Origin: Deltaproteobacteria bacterium | Lineage (GTDB): Bacteria; Desulfobacterota; Desulfobacteria; Desulfobacterales; SURF-7 | Direction of reading: 5' to 3' | DNA: 13,300 nt | Assembly (NCBI GenBank): GCA_019307665.1 | Contig: JAFDJC010000061.1 | Location: 1-13,300 of the forward strand | Made by a program: the position numbers and the translations under genes | Shown here: piece by piece, positions 7,541 through 13,300 of the stretch | How positions within the stretch are numbered: the first letter of the stretch is position 1 | Layout of the letters: each line of letters begins with the position of its first letter | The notes under the pieces: model-generated | Database searches by the model: none | What the model saw: only the letters and a program-made list of their open reading frames with translations | What the model was told of the DNA's origin: nothing

Positions 7541-8467
7541 TTAAGAAGCGATTAAAGACGTAATCGACTGTCGGACAAGGTCGGTATCCGAACGGTACTT
7601 GCAGATAACATTGAGCGTATCCTGGATTACCTCCGTTGAAATATCATCCACCTGAAGCACCATCAACGATCGCGCCCAATCAAGTGTTTCAGATATAGAC
7701 GGCTTCTTTTTCAGATCCAGCTCTCGAATTTTCGTTATGGTATCCACAAGCTTGTTGACCAGCCTTTCCTCTATGCCGGGTATTTTTAACTTAACAATCC
7801 TGGTTTCCAGTTCCCGGTCAGGATAATCGATGTAGAGATAGAGGCACCGCCGTTTCAAAGCATCGCTCATATCACGATAGTTGTTTGATGTCAGCACCAC
7901 AAATGGAATGCTTACTGCCTTTCGTGTGCCGAGCTCTGGGATGGAAACCTGAAAATCGCTTAAAATTTCCAGCAGAAATGCCTCAAATTCGGGATCTGAT
8001 TTATCAACTTCGTCTATAAGGAGTACAACCGGATCCTTTGACTCAATGGCCTGCAGAAGCGGACGTGTCTGGATGAATCGGTCTGAAAAAAAAGCGTCTT
8101 CCTGTTCCGCTATCTTGTCTACCGCTTCCGGCAAAGAATGGGCATCGGAAACGACATCCCGTATTTTTTCTTTCACGATCTGTGTATAAAGCAGTTGTTT
8201 TGCATATTCCCATTCGTAAAGGGCTTTTGCTTCATCAAGGCCTTCATAACATTGGAGCCTGATCATCTTTCTCCCGAGGGTTTTGGCAACTGCTTTTGAG
8301 AGTTCGGTTTTTCCGACCCCGGCAGGGCCTTCCACAAGAAGCGGCTTACTGGTGGCTTCGGCAAGAAAAACAATTGTAGCGATTTCCTTTGATGAAATAT
8401 AGTTCACACTTTCAAGCCTTTGCTTTACATCTTCCACACTTTTAAAGTTCATGCCAATAGTCTCCAT
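7541..8467 (-). CDS. MoxR-family AAA+ ATPase
   Basis: The 308-aa protein is an AAA+ ATPase of the MoxR group. Walker A is GPAGVGKTE (47-55), Walker B VVLLIDEVDK (147-156), sensor 1 TSNN (193-196), arginine-finger candidates lie in ALKRRC (203-208), and sensor 2 is in SETLDWARSL (259-268). The FxTRPLLxAI segment (131-141) is where MoxR proteins show their characteristic insert. MoxR ATPases form rings and act with VWA proteins, here the next gene in the operon. The ATG overlaps the TAA of the nucleotidyltransferase gene by one base (TAATG), so translation is probably coupled. A second in-frame ATG five codons on (8452), with GGAG 9 nt upstream, could be the main start. The family is confident; the substrate complex is not known. 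Confidence 0.93.
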   Translation of the reverse strand: METIGMNFKSVEDVKQRLESVNYISSKEIATIVFLAEATSKPLLVEGPAGVGKTELSKAVAKTLGRKMIRLQCYEGLDEAKALYEWEYAKQLLYTQIVKEKIRDVVSDAHSLPEAVDKIAEQEDAFFSDRFIQTRPLLQAIESKDPVVLLIDEVDKSDPEFEAFLLEILSDFQVSIPELGTRKAVSIPFVVLTSNNYRDMSDALKRRCLYLYIDYPDRELETRIVKLKIPGIEERLVNKLVDTITKIRELDLKKKPSISETLDWARSLMVLQVDDISTEVIQDTLNVICKYRSDTDLVRQSITSLIAS

Positions 8468-8913
8468 TACTCTTCGCCCAGTGCTTCTAAGTCAGCAAGA
8501 TCTTTTCTTCTGCCCGAAGCCCTTTTATTTAGGATATAATGATCACGCCCAATATAATGCACTGTAATTTCTCCATATTTTCCTTTTTCGCGTTCTCTAA
8601 AAGCCTCGTCCCAAGAGACCCCTGATATTGATGTAATAATGTCTATACGAACCGGTGGATAGCCTAATTGTACAACTTTATTTGGGCTTTTAAAATCCTC
8701 TTCCTTTAAGCCGGCAGAGCCGAATCCGAATTCATTTAGTGCTTTTAAAATGCATAATGCGTTTTCCTTGTCAGGTTTAACGAATACATCTATATCACCA
8801 GTGTATCTAGGGGCACCGTGATAGGCAAGCGCATAGCCTCCCACAATAAGATATTTAACTTTATGGGCGTTGAATAACTCTAACAACTCTTTGAAGTCTT
8901 TCTGAACTTCCAT
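8467..8913 (-). CDS. AbiEii/DUF6036-like nucleotidyltransferase, possible toxin
   Basis: The 148-aa protein has the DNA polymerase beta-type nucleotidyltransferase signature. GGYALAYHGAPRYTGDID (25-42) holds the GG motif and two metal-binding aspartates (D40, D42); RIDII (89-93) supplies the third, D91. The C-terminal LNKRASGRRKDLADLEAL (128-145) is typical of AbiEii/DUF6036-like members. Known relatives (AbiEii, MenT) are toxins that modify tRNA or other targets and pair with a small upstream antitoxin. GAGGAGA lies 8 nt before the ATG, so the start is firm and the gene overlaps the upstream small gene by 53 bp. Overlap with an upstream small gene fits a toxin-antitoxin layout, but related proteins also occur without proven toxicity, so the functional call stays tentative. 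It is coupled to the MoxR gene through a TAATG junction. Confidence 0.85.
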   Translation of the reverse strand: MEVQKDFKELLELFNAHKVKYLIVGGYALAYHGAPRYTGDIDVFVKPDKENALCILKALNEFGFGSAGLKEEDFKSPNKVVQLGYPPVRIDIITSISGVSWDEAFREREKGKYGEITVHYIGRDHYILNKRASGRRKDLADLEALGEE

Positions 8914-9043
8914 GAAATTGTCTCCTCAAATAATCAACCGTAGCGACTCTTTCTTCATGTGATTTACTCAACCAATACTTTAAATCATCTAAAAGTAAAC
9001 TTTTATTATTAATATTTTTTATCTTGGCTACCTTTTTTATCAT
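8861..9043 (-). CDS. Small protein paired with the nucleotidyltransferase, possible antitoxin
   Basis: The predicted 60-aa product is helical and basic. It contains LLLDDLKYWLSKSHEERVAT and a C-terminal LRRQFHGSSERLQRVVRVIQ. From memory, small proteins with the pattern DDLxYWLSxxxEERxxAVxxLRRQ and RLQRVxRVIQ occur next to nucleotidyltransferases of this kind; I cannot verify this without a search. The start is the ATG at 9043, with AAAGGA about 9 nt upstream. The frame extends to a GTG at 9082 that lacks a ribosome-binding site. The last 53 bp overlap the nucleotidyltransferase gene in another frame, so the two are translated together. An antitoxin or accessory role is inferred only from size, order and overlap. 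No DNA-binding domain is evident. Confidence 0.65.
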   Translation of the reverse strand: MIKKVAKIKNINNKSLLLDDLKYWLSKSHEERVATVDYLRRQFHGSSERLQRVVRVIQRP

Positions 9044-9088
9044 TGTCAAAGTCCTTTCTTTGATTTCTTTATGACCGAACACTGCTAA

Positions 9089-9301
9089 TCAGACACAATC
9101 AAACCGTGACCTGCTATAGGTTGAAATATTTCCAGCTATTATTTTTTCCTTGATTTTTTCATATGTTCCTACATTGAGACTCTTAACATAACATGAAAAA
9201 GAAACCGAAATTGCGTCCTGATCCCAATTTGAAACTATTGGACCAAACGTGCCAAGTTTTGCGTTGTAAAAATTTTTATCGTATAAGGCTGTGGATGTCA
9301 A
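9089..9301 (-). pseudogene. Unrecognised short ORF, possibly a gene remnant
   Basis: This open frame of about 70 codons ends at a TGA (9091-9089), 45 bp upstream of the small gene at 9043. Its sequence looks protein-like (for example SNWDQDAISVSFSCYVKSLN, then TYEKIKEKII), but I do not recognise a family. It has no ATG: the only start is a TTG at 9301, seven bases below a stop, with AGGA 4 nt upstream. It may be the 3' end of a gene broken when this region decayed, or a chance ORF. Confidence 0.25.
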
Positions 9302-9374
9302 TGCTTCCTACTTGAACCAAGCATGAATTAGAGGTGGCGGCTATGCTGGAAGCAAAAGCATTTGTCATCCATAC
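9302..9374. other. Non-coding flank between ORF remnant and inserted element
   Basis: This short stretch lies just outside the left target duplication. TGCTTCC (9302-9308) and GGAAGCA (9348-9354) form a 7-bp inverted repeat. No gene is seen. Confidence 0.3.
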
Positions 9375-9385
9375 ATCACTATTTT
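9375..9385 (+). repeat. Left target-site duplication of inserted element
   Basis: ATCACTATTTT here is repeated exactly at 10041-10051, directly outside the opposite terminal inverted repeat. A direct repeat of 10-11 bp at both outer ends is what transposition leaves behind. Confidence 0.7.
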
Positions 9386-10040
9386 GGGACTTTCCCTAAA
9401 AATCTTTAATGTTGAGAAAGAAAAAACCACCACAAAATCGGGTGGCCGGGACAAGTTGATTGTGAAGCTGCTGAACATCAAATCAAGTTCATGAATTTGC
9501 TGAAAATTTGAACTTTCCAAAAGAAATCTATTATTTTTATTAAAATCAACACAGTAGGTTTTGTTGGCGCGAGCAAATATATCTGTATTGCCCGACTTTG
9601 AAAAATTTGATTGAGCCAGGGGGGAAATCACAACCAAAGATATCACCTGAAAATTGATAGTGACCAGAGTGATCCTGACATGCTGTGATAGGTAAAACGT
9701 ATATAAAAAATTGGCGTGATCTCCTTTTCTGAGATCTTTTCCAGTTCGAAAAAGCCCTTCAATGCAAACTCGCTGAATGAAAAGCATAATATATGATAAT
9801 GAAATTTAATCGAATGAAACGTGCATAAAATCTGTGATTTCCCAAAACATGGGTCGTTCATCGCTTCTTGCCTTTCGTGTACCGGCAGCGCGCTGCCGGT
9901 GCCACCCATTTTTCCCCTTATATATTTTTTAAGTTTCATAATCTTTATCTAAAAATGGCTTTTTCATTTGTCATTTCGGGTCAGATCTTGTCCATAATGC
10001 GTTTACTAATTTTTGACCCTTATTTTTGGGGAAAGTCCAG
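9386..10040. mobile_element. Decayed or non-autonomous insertion element (MITE-like), about 655 bp
   Basis: The left end reads GGGACTTTCCCTAAAAAT (9386-9403). The right end, on the opposite strand, reads CTGGACTTTCCCCAAAAAT (10040-10022). They share GGACTTTCCC and AAAAAT, giving terminal inverted repeats of about 18 bp with two mismatches. Perfect 11-bp direct repeats flank both ends. The interior has no recognisable transposase. Its longest minus-strand frames (9365-9787, 9643-9939) are not protein-like, and the first runs past the element's left end, so they are unlikely to be genes. A 20-bp palindrome (9881-9900) and a GGGTCA/TGACCC inverted repeat (9978-9983, 10014-10019) lie near the right end. 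A duplication of 10-12 bp is usual for IS4-family elements, so a relic of such an IS is possible; the family cannot be fixed without a search. Confidence 0.6.
9881..9900. repeat. Perfect 20-bp GC-rich palindrome in a longer hairpin
   Basis: ACCGGCAGCGCGCTGCCGGT equals its own reverse complement. Outer arms ATGGGT (9849-9854) and ACCCAT (9904-9909) can extend it to an imperfect hairpin of about 60 nt. It is strikingly GC-rich within AT-rich surroundings and lies inside the insertion element. It could be a REP-like repeat or structural remnant. It is not a terminator for any gene seen here. Confidence 0.6.
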
Positions 10041-10051
10041 ATCACTATTTT
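10041..10051 (+). repeat. Right target-site duplication of inserted element
   Basis: Exact second copy of ATCACTATTTT, abutting the right terminal inverted repeat. The -35 box of the downstream promoter begins 2 bp later. Confidence 0.7.
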
Positions 10052-10053
10052 TC

Positions 10054-10082
10054 TTGACCTAAGCATTTCAATAATTTATGAA
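10054..10082 (+). promoter_or_regulatory. Sigma70-like promoter of the zinc-ribbon/ABC importer operon
   Basis: TTGACC (10054-10059, five of six -35 matches) is followed after 17 bp by TATGAA (10077-10082, four of six). The start site would be near 10089, with a leader of about 34 nt. The box lies just outside the right end of the inserted element. Confidence 0.55.
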
Positions 10083-10122
10083 CTTCAAGTGTTCCTAATA
10101 TTTTATATAGGAGTCAAACACC

Positions 10123-10275
10123 ATGCGGGAAAAACAAGAAGCGATCGAAATCATATGCCCCAAATGCAAATACACCTCGATTATATACTCACCCAAGGAA
10201 GATGTCCCTAAGTGTCCTGACTGTAAAAGGCAAATGGTAATTCGGGAGCTTTTGGATGAGGGAAAGTCATATTAG
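10123..10275 (+). CDS. Small zinc-ribbon protein (50 aa)
   Basis: Fifty codons from the ATG at 10123 to TAG encode a protein with two CxxC knuckles, CPKC (residues 12-15) and CPDC (33-36), 17 residues apart. This is a single zinc-ribbon fold that would bind one Zn2+. No other domain, signal peptide or membrane segment is present. AGGAG (about 10109-10113) lies 9 nt before the ATG. It is the first gene after the promoter at 10054-10082 and precedes the amino-acid binding-protein gene by 53 bp, so co-transcription is likely. Similar minimal zinc ribbons are usually annotated hypothetical. A regulatory or protein-binding role is possible but not shown. Confidence 0.8.
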   Translation: MREKQEAIEIICPKCKYTSIIYSPKEDVPKCPDCKRQMVIRELLDEGKSY

Positions 10276-10328
10276 AGCGATTGATTCGATATGTTCAAAT
10301 TACTATTAATCAAACAGGAGGTTATTTT

Positions 10329-11153
10329 ATGAAAAAGGTTATGTTACTTACAGTTGCCGCACTTGTCTTTGCTGCTTTTTTCGTCACAACCGGTTTTTGC
10401 GCGGATATTGAACTTGCAAAAAAATCTACTTTGGAACAAATCCTGAAAAGCGGCGAACTACGTGTCGGTTTTGAAGCAGGATACATGCCTTTTGAGATGA
10501 CCGATAAAAAAGGGCGGTTTGTTGGTTTTGATATAGACATGGCAAAACAAATGGCCAAAGCAATGGGGGTTAAATTTGTCCCGGTCAATACCGCTTGGGA
10601 TGGAATTATCCCGGCTCTTATCACTAAAAAATTCGATATATTGATAAGTGGTATGACGATTACCCAGGAAAGAAACTTGAAGGTTAATTTTGTCGATCCA
10701 TACATTATTGTCGGCCAGACCATTCTTCTGAACAAAAAACACGAAGGCAAGGTAAAATCCTACAAAGACCTGAACAACGCAAAATACATTGTTACATCCA
10801 AACTCGGAACCACCGGAGAGCAGGCTGTAAAAAGATTGATTCCGAAATGCAACTACAAATCATTTGAAACAGAAACAGAAGCTGCCATGGAAGTGTTAAC
10901 CGGCAAAGCAGATGCATACGTTTACGATCAGCCTAGCTGTGTAGTCTTTATGGCTGAACAGGGCGCCGGCAAACTAGTATTCCTTGACAAGCCGTTTACC
11001 TATGAGCCGCTTGCATGGGCATTAAGAAAAGGCGATCCTGATTTTCTGAACTGGCTGAACAACTTCCTGAGGCAGGTTAAAAACGACGGACGCTACGACA
11101 AAATGTATGACAAGTGGATCAAAAATGTAGATTGGTATAAAAGTGTGAAATAG
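10329..11153 (+). CDS. Polar amino-acid ABC transporter, periplasmic substrate-binding protein
   Basis: The 274-aa precursor belongs to SBP family 3 and delivers an amino acid to the membrane permease encoded downstream. Residues 1-25 form a signal peptide (MKKVMLL, hydrophobic core, ending GFCA before DIE). The mature protein shows LRVGFEAGYMPFEM (44-57), the family signature around GFDIDMAKQMAKAMG (67-80), and GMTITQERNLKVNF (108-121), where Arg115 should hold the ligand carboxylate. Asp200 (VYDQPS) should bind the amino group. Length is typical. The ATG at 10329 has a perfect AGGAGGT six nt upstream (10316-10322); the frame extends upstream to 10281 without support. The exact amino acid cannot be read from sequence. 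A weak second promoter (TTGATT, 10281; TATTAA, 10304) may lie directly in front. Confidence 0.94.
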   Translation: MKKVMLLTVAALVFAAFFVTTGFCADIELAKKSTLEQILKSGELRVGFEAGYMPFEMTDKKGRFVGFDIDMAKQMAKAMGVKFVPVNTAWDGIIPALITKKFDILISGMTITQERNLKVNFVDPYIIVGQTILLNKKHEGKVKSYKDLNNAKYIVTSKLGTTGEQAVKRLIPKCNYKSFETETEAAMEVLTGKADAYVYDQPSCVVFMAEQGAGKLVFLDKPFTYEPLAWALRKGDPDFLNWLNNFLRQVKNDGRYDKMYDKWIKNVDWYKSVK

Positions 11154-11163
11154 ATGTAATTTT

Positions 11164-11202
11164 TTAAGGGTGTGGCGGTTAGCTCCATTGCCACGCCCTT
11201 AA
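11164..11202 (+). promoter_or_regulatory. Intercistronic stem-loop between binding protein and permease
   Basis: TTAAGGGTGTGGC (11164-11176) pairs with GCCACGCCCTTAA (11190-11202): 13 pairs including one G-U, with a 13-nt loop. No T-tract follows, so it is probably not a full terminator. Stem-loops here in binding-protein operons usually stabilise the upstream message or lower downstream expression, giving excess binding protein. Confidence 0.65.
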
Positions 11203-11220
11203 TATCATACCGTAAAGCAT

Positions 11221-12243
11221 ATGCTGCCAAAATCCTTATCAATACTAACCAATTTAAAGCACAGAGAAAAACGAACTTATTATCTTTCCGTTATTGCTTT
11301 TTTTCTTTTTATTGCAGGTCTGATTGCTGCTCTTTATTATTCTACGGCACAGATTGACTATGTCTGGCGGTGGTACAGCATACCGCAATATTTTATTTTT
11401 GAAGATACGATCGGCATACCATCTGAAATCGAAGGTGATGTGGCTACGATTACAATTACAGGTGATAAAGCCCAAATCACTATTAAAGGTGTCGGTGAAA
11501 CAGCGTCTTATACCGTGCCCTCTGACGGCATCATTGTGTACGAAGGCGATATGATTTATCCGGGAGATACACTGGCCGAATATAAAGAATGGAAGGTCGG
11601 CATTCTCCTCCAGGGACTGTGGCTCACGCTGAAGGTCAGCTTTATTGCGATTTTCTTTGGTATATTAATCGGCCTTTTTGGGGGACTCGCCCGAATTTCT
11701 TCCAACCCGGCCATTAAATGGTCCATGATAACATATATCGAACTGATCCGCGGGTCTCCGCTTCTGGTTCAGATTTTTATATGGTATTTTGTACTCGGCA
11801 CCCTTGTCAATAATTTGCTGGCAAAAAACGATTTCAGCCAGATACCGCCTCTATGGTTTGGTGTAGCCGCACTGGCATGTTTCAGCGGCGCGTATGTTGC
11901 TGAAATCGTCAGGGCTGGGATCCAGTCGATCCATAGAGGACAAGACGAAGCATCCCGTTCTCTTGGAATGACATATATTCAGAGCATGGTTCATGTCATA
12001 CTGCCCCAGGCGCTTCGCCGTATTATTCCACCTCTTGCAGGACAATTTATCAGCCTGATCAAAGACTCATCCCTGTTGGGCATTATCGCCATCAGGGAAC
12101 TTACAAAGGCAACACGAGAAATAGTCACCACTAGTCTTCAGCCTTTTGAATTGTTTTTTGTGTGTGCCCTGCTCTACCTTGTCTTAACTTTTAGCTTTTC
12201 AATGTTATTACAATATATTGAAAGGAGAACCTTAGACCAGTGA
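11221..12243 (+). CDS. Polar amino-acid ABC transporter permease with extracytoplasmic insertion
   Basis: The 340-aa protein is an inner-membrane permease of the HisM/GlnP group, which usually has 220-250 residues. The standard core begins near residue 127 (GILLQGLWLTLKVSFIAIF). It includes IRGSPLLVQIFIWYF (176-190), the ATPase-coupling EAA loop (AYVAEIVRAGIQ through RGQDEASRSLGM and ILPQALRRIIPP, 224-271) and final transmembrane helices to about 334. N-terminal to it are an added transmembrane helix (about 20-40) and a soluble segment of about 85 residues (41-126). That segment is rich in beta-type residues (DVATITITGDKAQITIKGVG) and ends with VYEGDMIYPGDTLAEY, recalling a lipoyl-like hairpin without the modified lysine. 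The ATG at 11221 has no clear Shine-Dalgarno. The last codon overlaps the GTGA start of the ATPase gene. Confidence 0.9.
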   Translation: MLPKSLSILTNLKHREKRTYYLSVIAFFLFIAGLIAALYYSTAQIDYVWRWYSIPQYFIFEDTIGIPSEIEGDVATITITGDKAQITIKGVGETASYTVPSDGIIVYEGDMIYPGDTLAEYKEWKVGILLQGLWLTLKVSFIAIFFGILIGLFGGLARISSNPAIKWSMITYIELIRGSPLLVQIFIWYFVLGTLVNNLLAKNDFSQIPPLWFGVAALACFSGAYVAEIVRAGIQSIHRGQDEASRSLGMTYIQSMVHVILPQALRRIIPPLAGQFISLIKDSSLLGIIAIRELTKATREIVTTSLQPFELFFVCALLYLVLTFSFSMLLQYIERRTLDQ

Positions 12244-12971
12244 TTGAAGTTAAGAATCTGAATAAGACCTTTTATACACCCCACAAAGTCCAGGCGCTTG
12301 TCAATGTCTCCGCAGAAGTTAAAAAAGGTGATGTGGTCGTGGTTATCGGGCCCTCAGGGTCGGGGAAAAGTACTTTTATCAGATGTTTGAATCAACTTGA
12401 AACAGCTGACAGCGGTGAAATTATTATTGACGGTATTGATATTTTTGACCCGAAAACCAATATAAACAAGGTCAGGGCCGAAGTGGGAATGGTATTTCAG
12501 TCATTTAACCTATTTCCTCATAAAACAGTATTGGATAATATTTCCCTTGCCCAAAGGGTTGTCAGAAAACGGTCAAAAAGTGAAGCCCACCAAAACACAA
12601 TGTCTCTTCTGGAAAAAGTCGGCATTTCAGACAAGGCCAATGTTTATCCTGACCGGTTATCAGGAGGGCAGCAACAGCGAGTGGCCATTGCCAGAGCCCT
12701 TGCAATGGATCCCAAGGTTATGCTTTTCGATGAACCCACATCAGCGCTTGACCCTGAAATGATAGGAGAAGTACTCGATGTTATGAAAACTCTTGCTAAA
12801 GAAGGAATGACAATGATTGTAGTGACACATGAAATGGGATTTGCAAAAGAAGTGGCTGACAAAGTAATTTTTATGGACGAGGGAGCAATTGTAGAAGTGG
12901 GCACACCCGAACATTTTTTTCAAAATCCAACCCATGACAGAACCAAGCTTTTTCTCAGCCAAATTTTATAA
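12240..12971 (+). CDS. Polar amino-acid ABC transporter, ATP-binding protein
   Basis: The 243-aa ATPase (GlnQ/HisP type) powers the importer encoded with it. All ABC motifs are present: Walker A GPSGSGKST (37-45), Q-loop Gln87 (VFQSFNLFPH), signature LSGGQQ (140-145), Walker B VMLFDEP (160-166), D-loop SALD (168-171), and switch His197 (VVTHEMG). It should form a dimer under the permease, contacting its EAA loops. The start is GTG, overlapping the permease TGA by 4 bp (GTGA), with AGGAG 12 nt upstream. Glutamine and general polar amino acids are the common substrates of this subfamily, but specificity lies in the binding protein. Confidence 0.95.
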   Translation: MIEVKNLNKTFYTPHKVQALVNVSAEVKKGDVVVVIGPSGSGKSTFIRCLNQLETADSGEIIIDGIDIFDPKTNINKVRAEVGMVFQSFNLFPHKTVLDNISLAQRVVRKRSKSEAHQNTMSLLEKVGISDKANVYPDRLSGGQQQRVAIARALAMDPKVMLFDEPTSALDPEMIGEVLDVMKTLAKEGMTMIVVTHEMGFAKEVADKVIFMDEGAIVEVGTPEHFFQNPTHDRTKLFLSQIL

Positions 12972-12977
12972 TCACTT

Positions 12978-13009
12978 AGGGGTCATAGTTATGTTAACCA
13001 TTGATCCCC
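12978..13009. terminator. Weak hairpin between convergent genes
   Basis: GGGGTCA and TGATCCCC, with inner GTTA/TAAC, can fold into an imperfect hairpin in the gap between the importer operon and the GspB-like gene. There is no T-tract on either side, so termination by it is uncertain. Confidence 0.25.
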
Positions 13010-13046
13010 CGGTCTTATCAGGGCCTGCATCTATTTAACTCATACA

Positions 13047-13300
13047 TTACCTGATGAAAAACCGCTGGCGCCATTCTTTGCCATCTTCATTGAAATGGAT
13101 GATATTCTCTTCAATGGCAACAACGGTTATGCCGTCTATGTTTCCGCCTGCCCTGACAATAGAATTGTTGATGACAACAAAACGCCGGGATGGATCCAAC
13201 GCCCATGCGATTGCCTGGATTTTCAATCGTGAATCAACTGCTATTTCCGGTAAATCTTCTATTTTTTCAGTGACAGTTGGTATGGGTTCCTGTTCCCTTG
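13047..13300 (-). CDS. gspB: GspB-like general secretion pathway protein, C-terminal part
   Basis: The last 83 codons of a minus-strand gene are visible, ending at TAA (13049-13047); the N-terminus lies beyond the right edge. The sequence LKIQAIAWALDPSRRFVVIN, followed by NSIVRAGGNIDGITVVAI and ending GKEWRQRFFIR, matches the C-terminal GspB (T2SSB) domain. That domain has the pattern LxLQAIxWxxxPxxRxAVIN, then xVxxGdxIxGxxVxxI and a final W/F-rich strand. GspB proteins are inner-membrane anchored, with this domain in the periplasm. In some bacteria they work with GspA in peptidoglycan-dependent assembly of the type II secretion channel. A Glu/Pro-rich linker precedes the domain, as expected for the region after the membrane helix. 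It is convergent with the ABC importer genes. Other secretion genes would be expected beyond the window. Confidence 0.85.
   Translation of the reverse strand, partial: REQEPIPTVTEKIEDLPEIAVDSRLKIQAIAWALDPSRRFVVINNSIVRAGGNIDGITVVAIEENIIHFNEDGKEWRQRFFIR

Noticed and set aside
9365..9787. 140-codon minus-strand ORF
   Set aside because: It crosses the left end and target duplication of the inserted element and has no recognisable protein pattern; it may contain transposase remnants but is not supported as a gene.
9643..9939. 98-codon minus-strand ORF
   Set aside because: It reads through the 20-bp palindrome inside the element and overlaps another spurious frame; the coding pattern is not convincing.
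11172..11357. 61-codon plus-strand ORF before the permease
   Set aside because: It covers the intercistronic hairpin and overlaps the permease start in another frame; no ribosome-binding site or protein pattern is evident.

Overview
The window looks like chromosome from a Desulfobacterota-type (former Deltaproteobacteria) bacterium. This is an inference from gene content: an MglA-type Ras-like GTPase, a DUF4388/PATAN protein, an LDH-like malate dehydrogenase, a GspB-type type II secretion protein, AT-rich spacers and moderate G+C coding DNA. No rRNA or tRNA gene, CRISPR array or intact transposase gene was recognised.

Left part (1-4323). A minus-strand operon runs from a near-consensus sigma70 promoter at 2232-2260. 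It encodes a TPR-like protein with a beta-rich C-terminus, the MglA-like GTPase, and a DUF4388 plus cyclic-nucleotide-binding protein cut by the left edge. The layout suggests a polarity or signalling module with no MglB beside it. On the plus strand follows mdh, convergent with a single-domain response regulator on the minus strand. The regulator has its own promoter candidate. About 320 bp of AT-rich DNA beyond that promoter carries three DnaA-box-like 9-mers.

Central part (4324-9043). A tightly packed minus-strand gene string holds, in transcription order: a 60-aa small protein, an AbiEii/DUF6036-like nucleotidyltransferase (53-bp overlap), a MoxR-family AAA+ ATPase (TAATG junction), a CoxE-like VWA protein (11 bp) and uvrC (2 bp). 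The first two resemble a toxin-antitoxin-like pair, the next two a MoxR-VWA chaperone pair, and the last is excision-repair nuclease UvrC.

Decayed region (about 9044-10040). It has no convincing full-length gene. At 9386-10040 lies a roughly 655-bp non-autonomous or decayed insertion element. It has about 18-bp imperfect terminal inverted repeats, a perfect 11-bp target duplication (ATCACTATTTT at 9375-9385 and 10041-10051) and an internal perfect 20-bp palindrome.

Right part (10041-13300). A plus-strand operon begins 2 bp after the right target duplication, with a sigma70-like promoter at 10054-10082. It encodes a 50-aa zinc-ribbon protein followed by a complete polar amino-acid ABC importer: periplasmic binding protein, permease with an unusual extracytoplasmic insertion, and ATPase. 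A stem-loop separates binding-protein and permease genes. The window closes with the C-terminal part of a GspB-like type II secretion protein on the minus strand, convergent with the importer operon.
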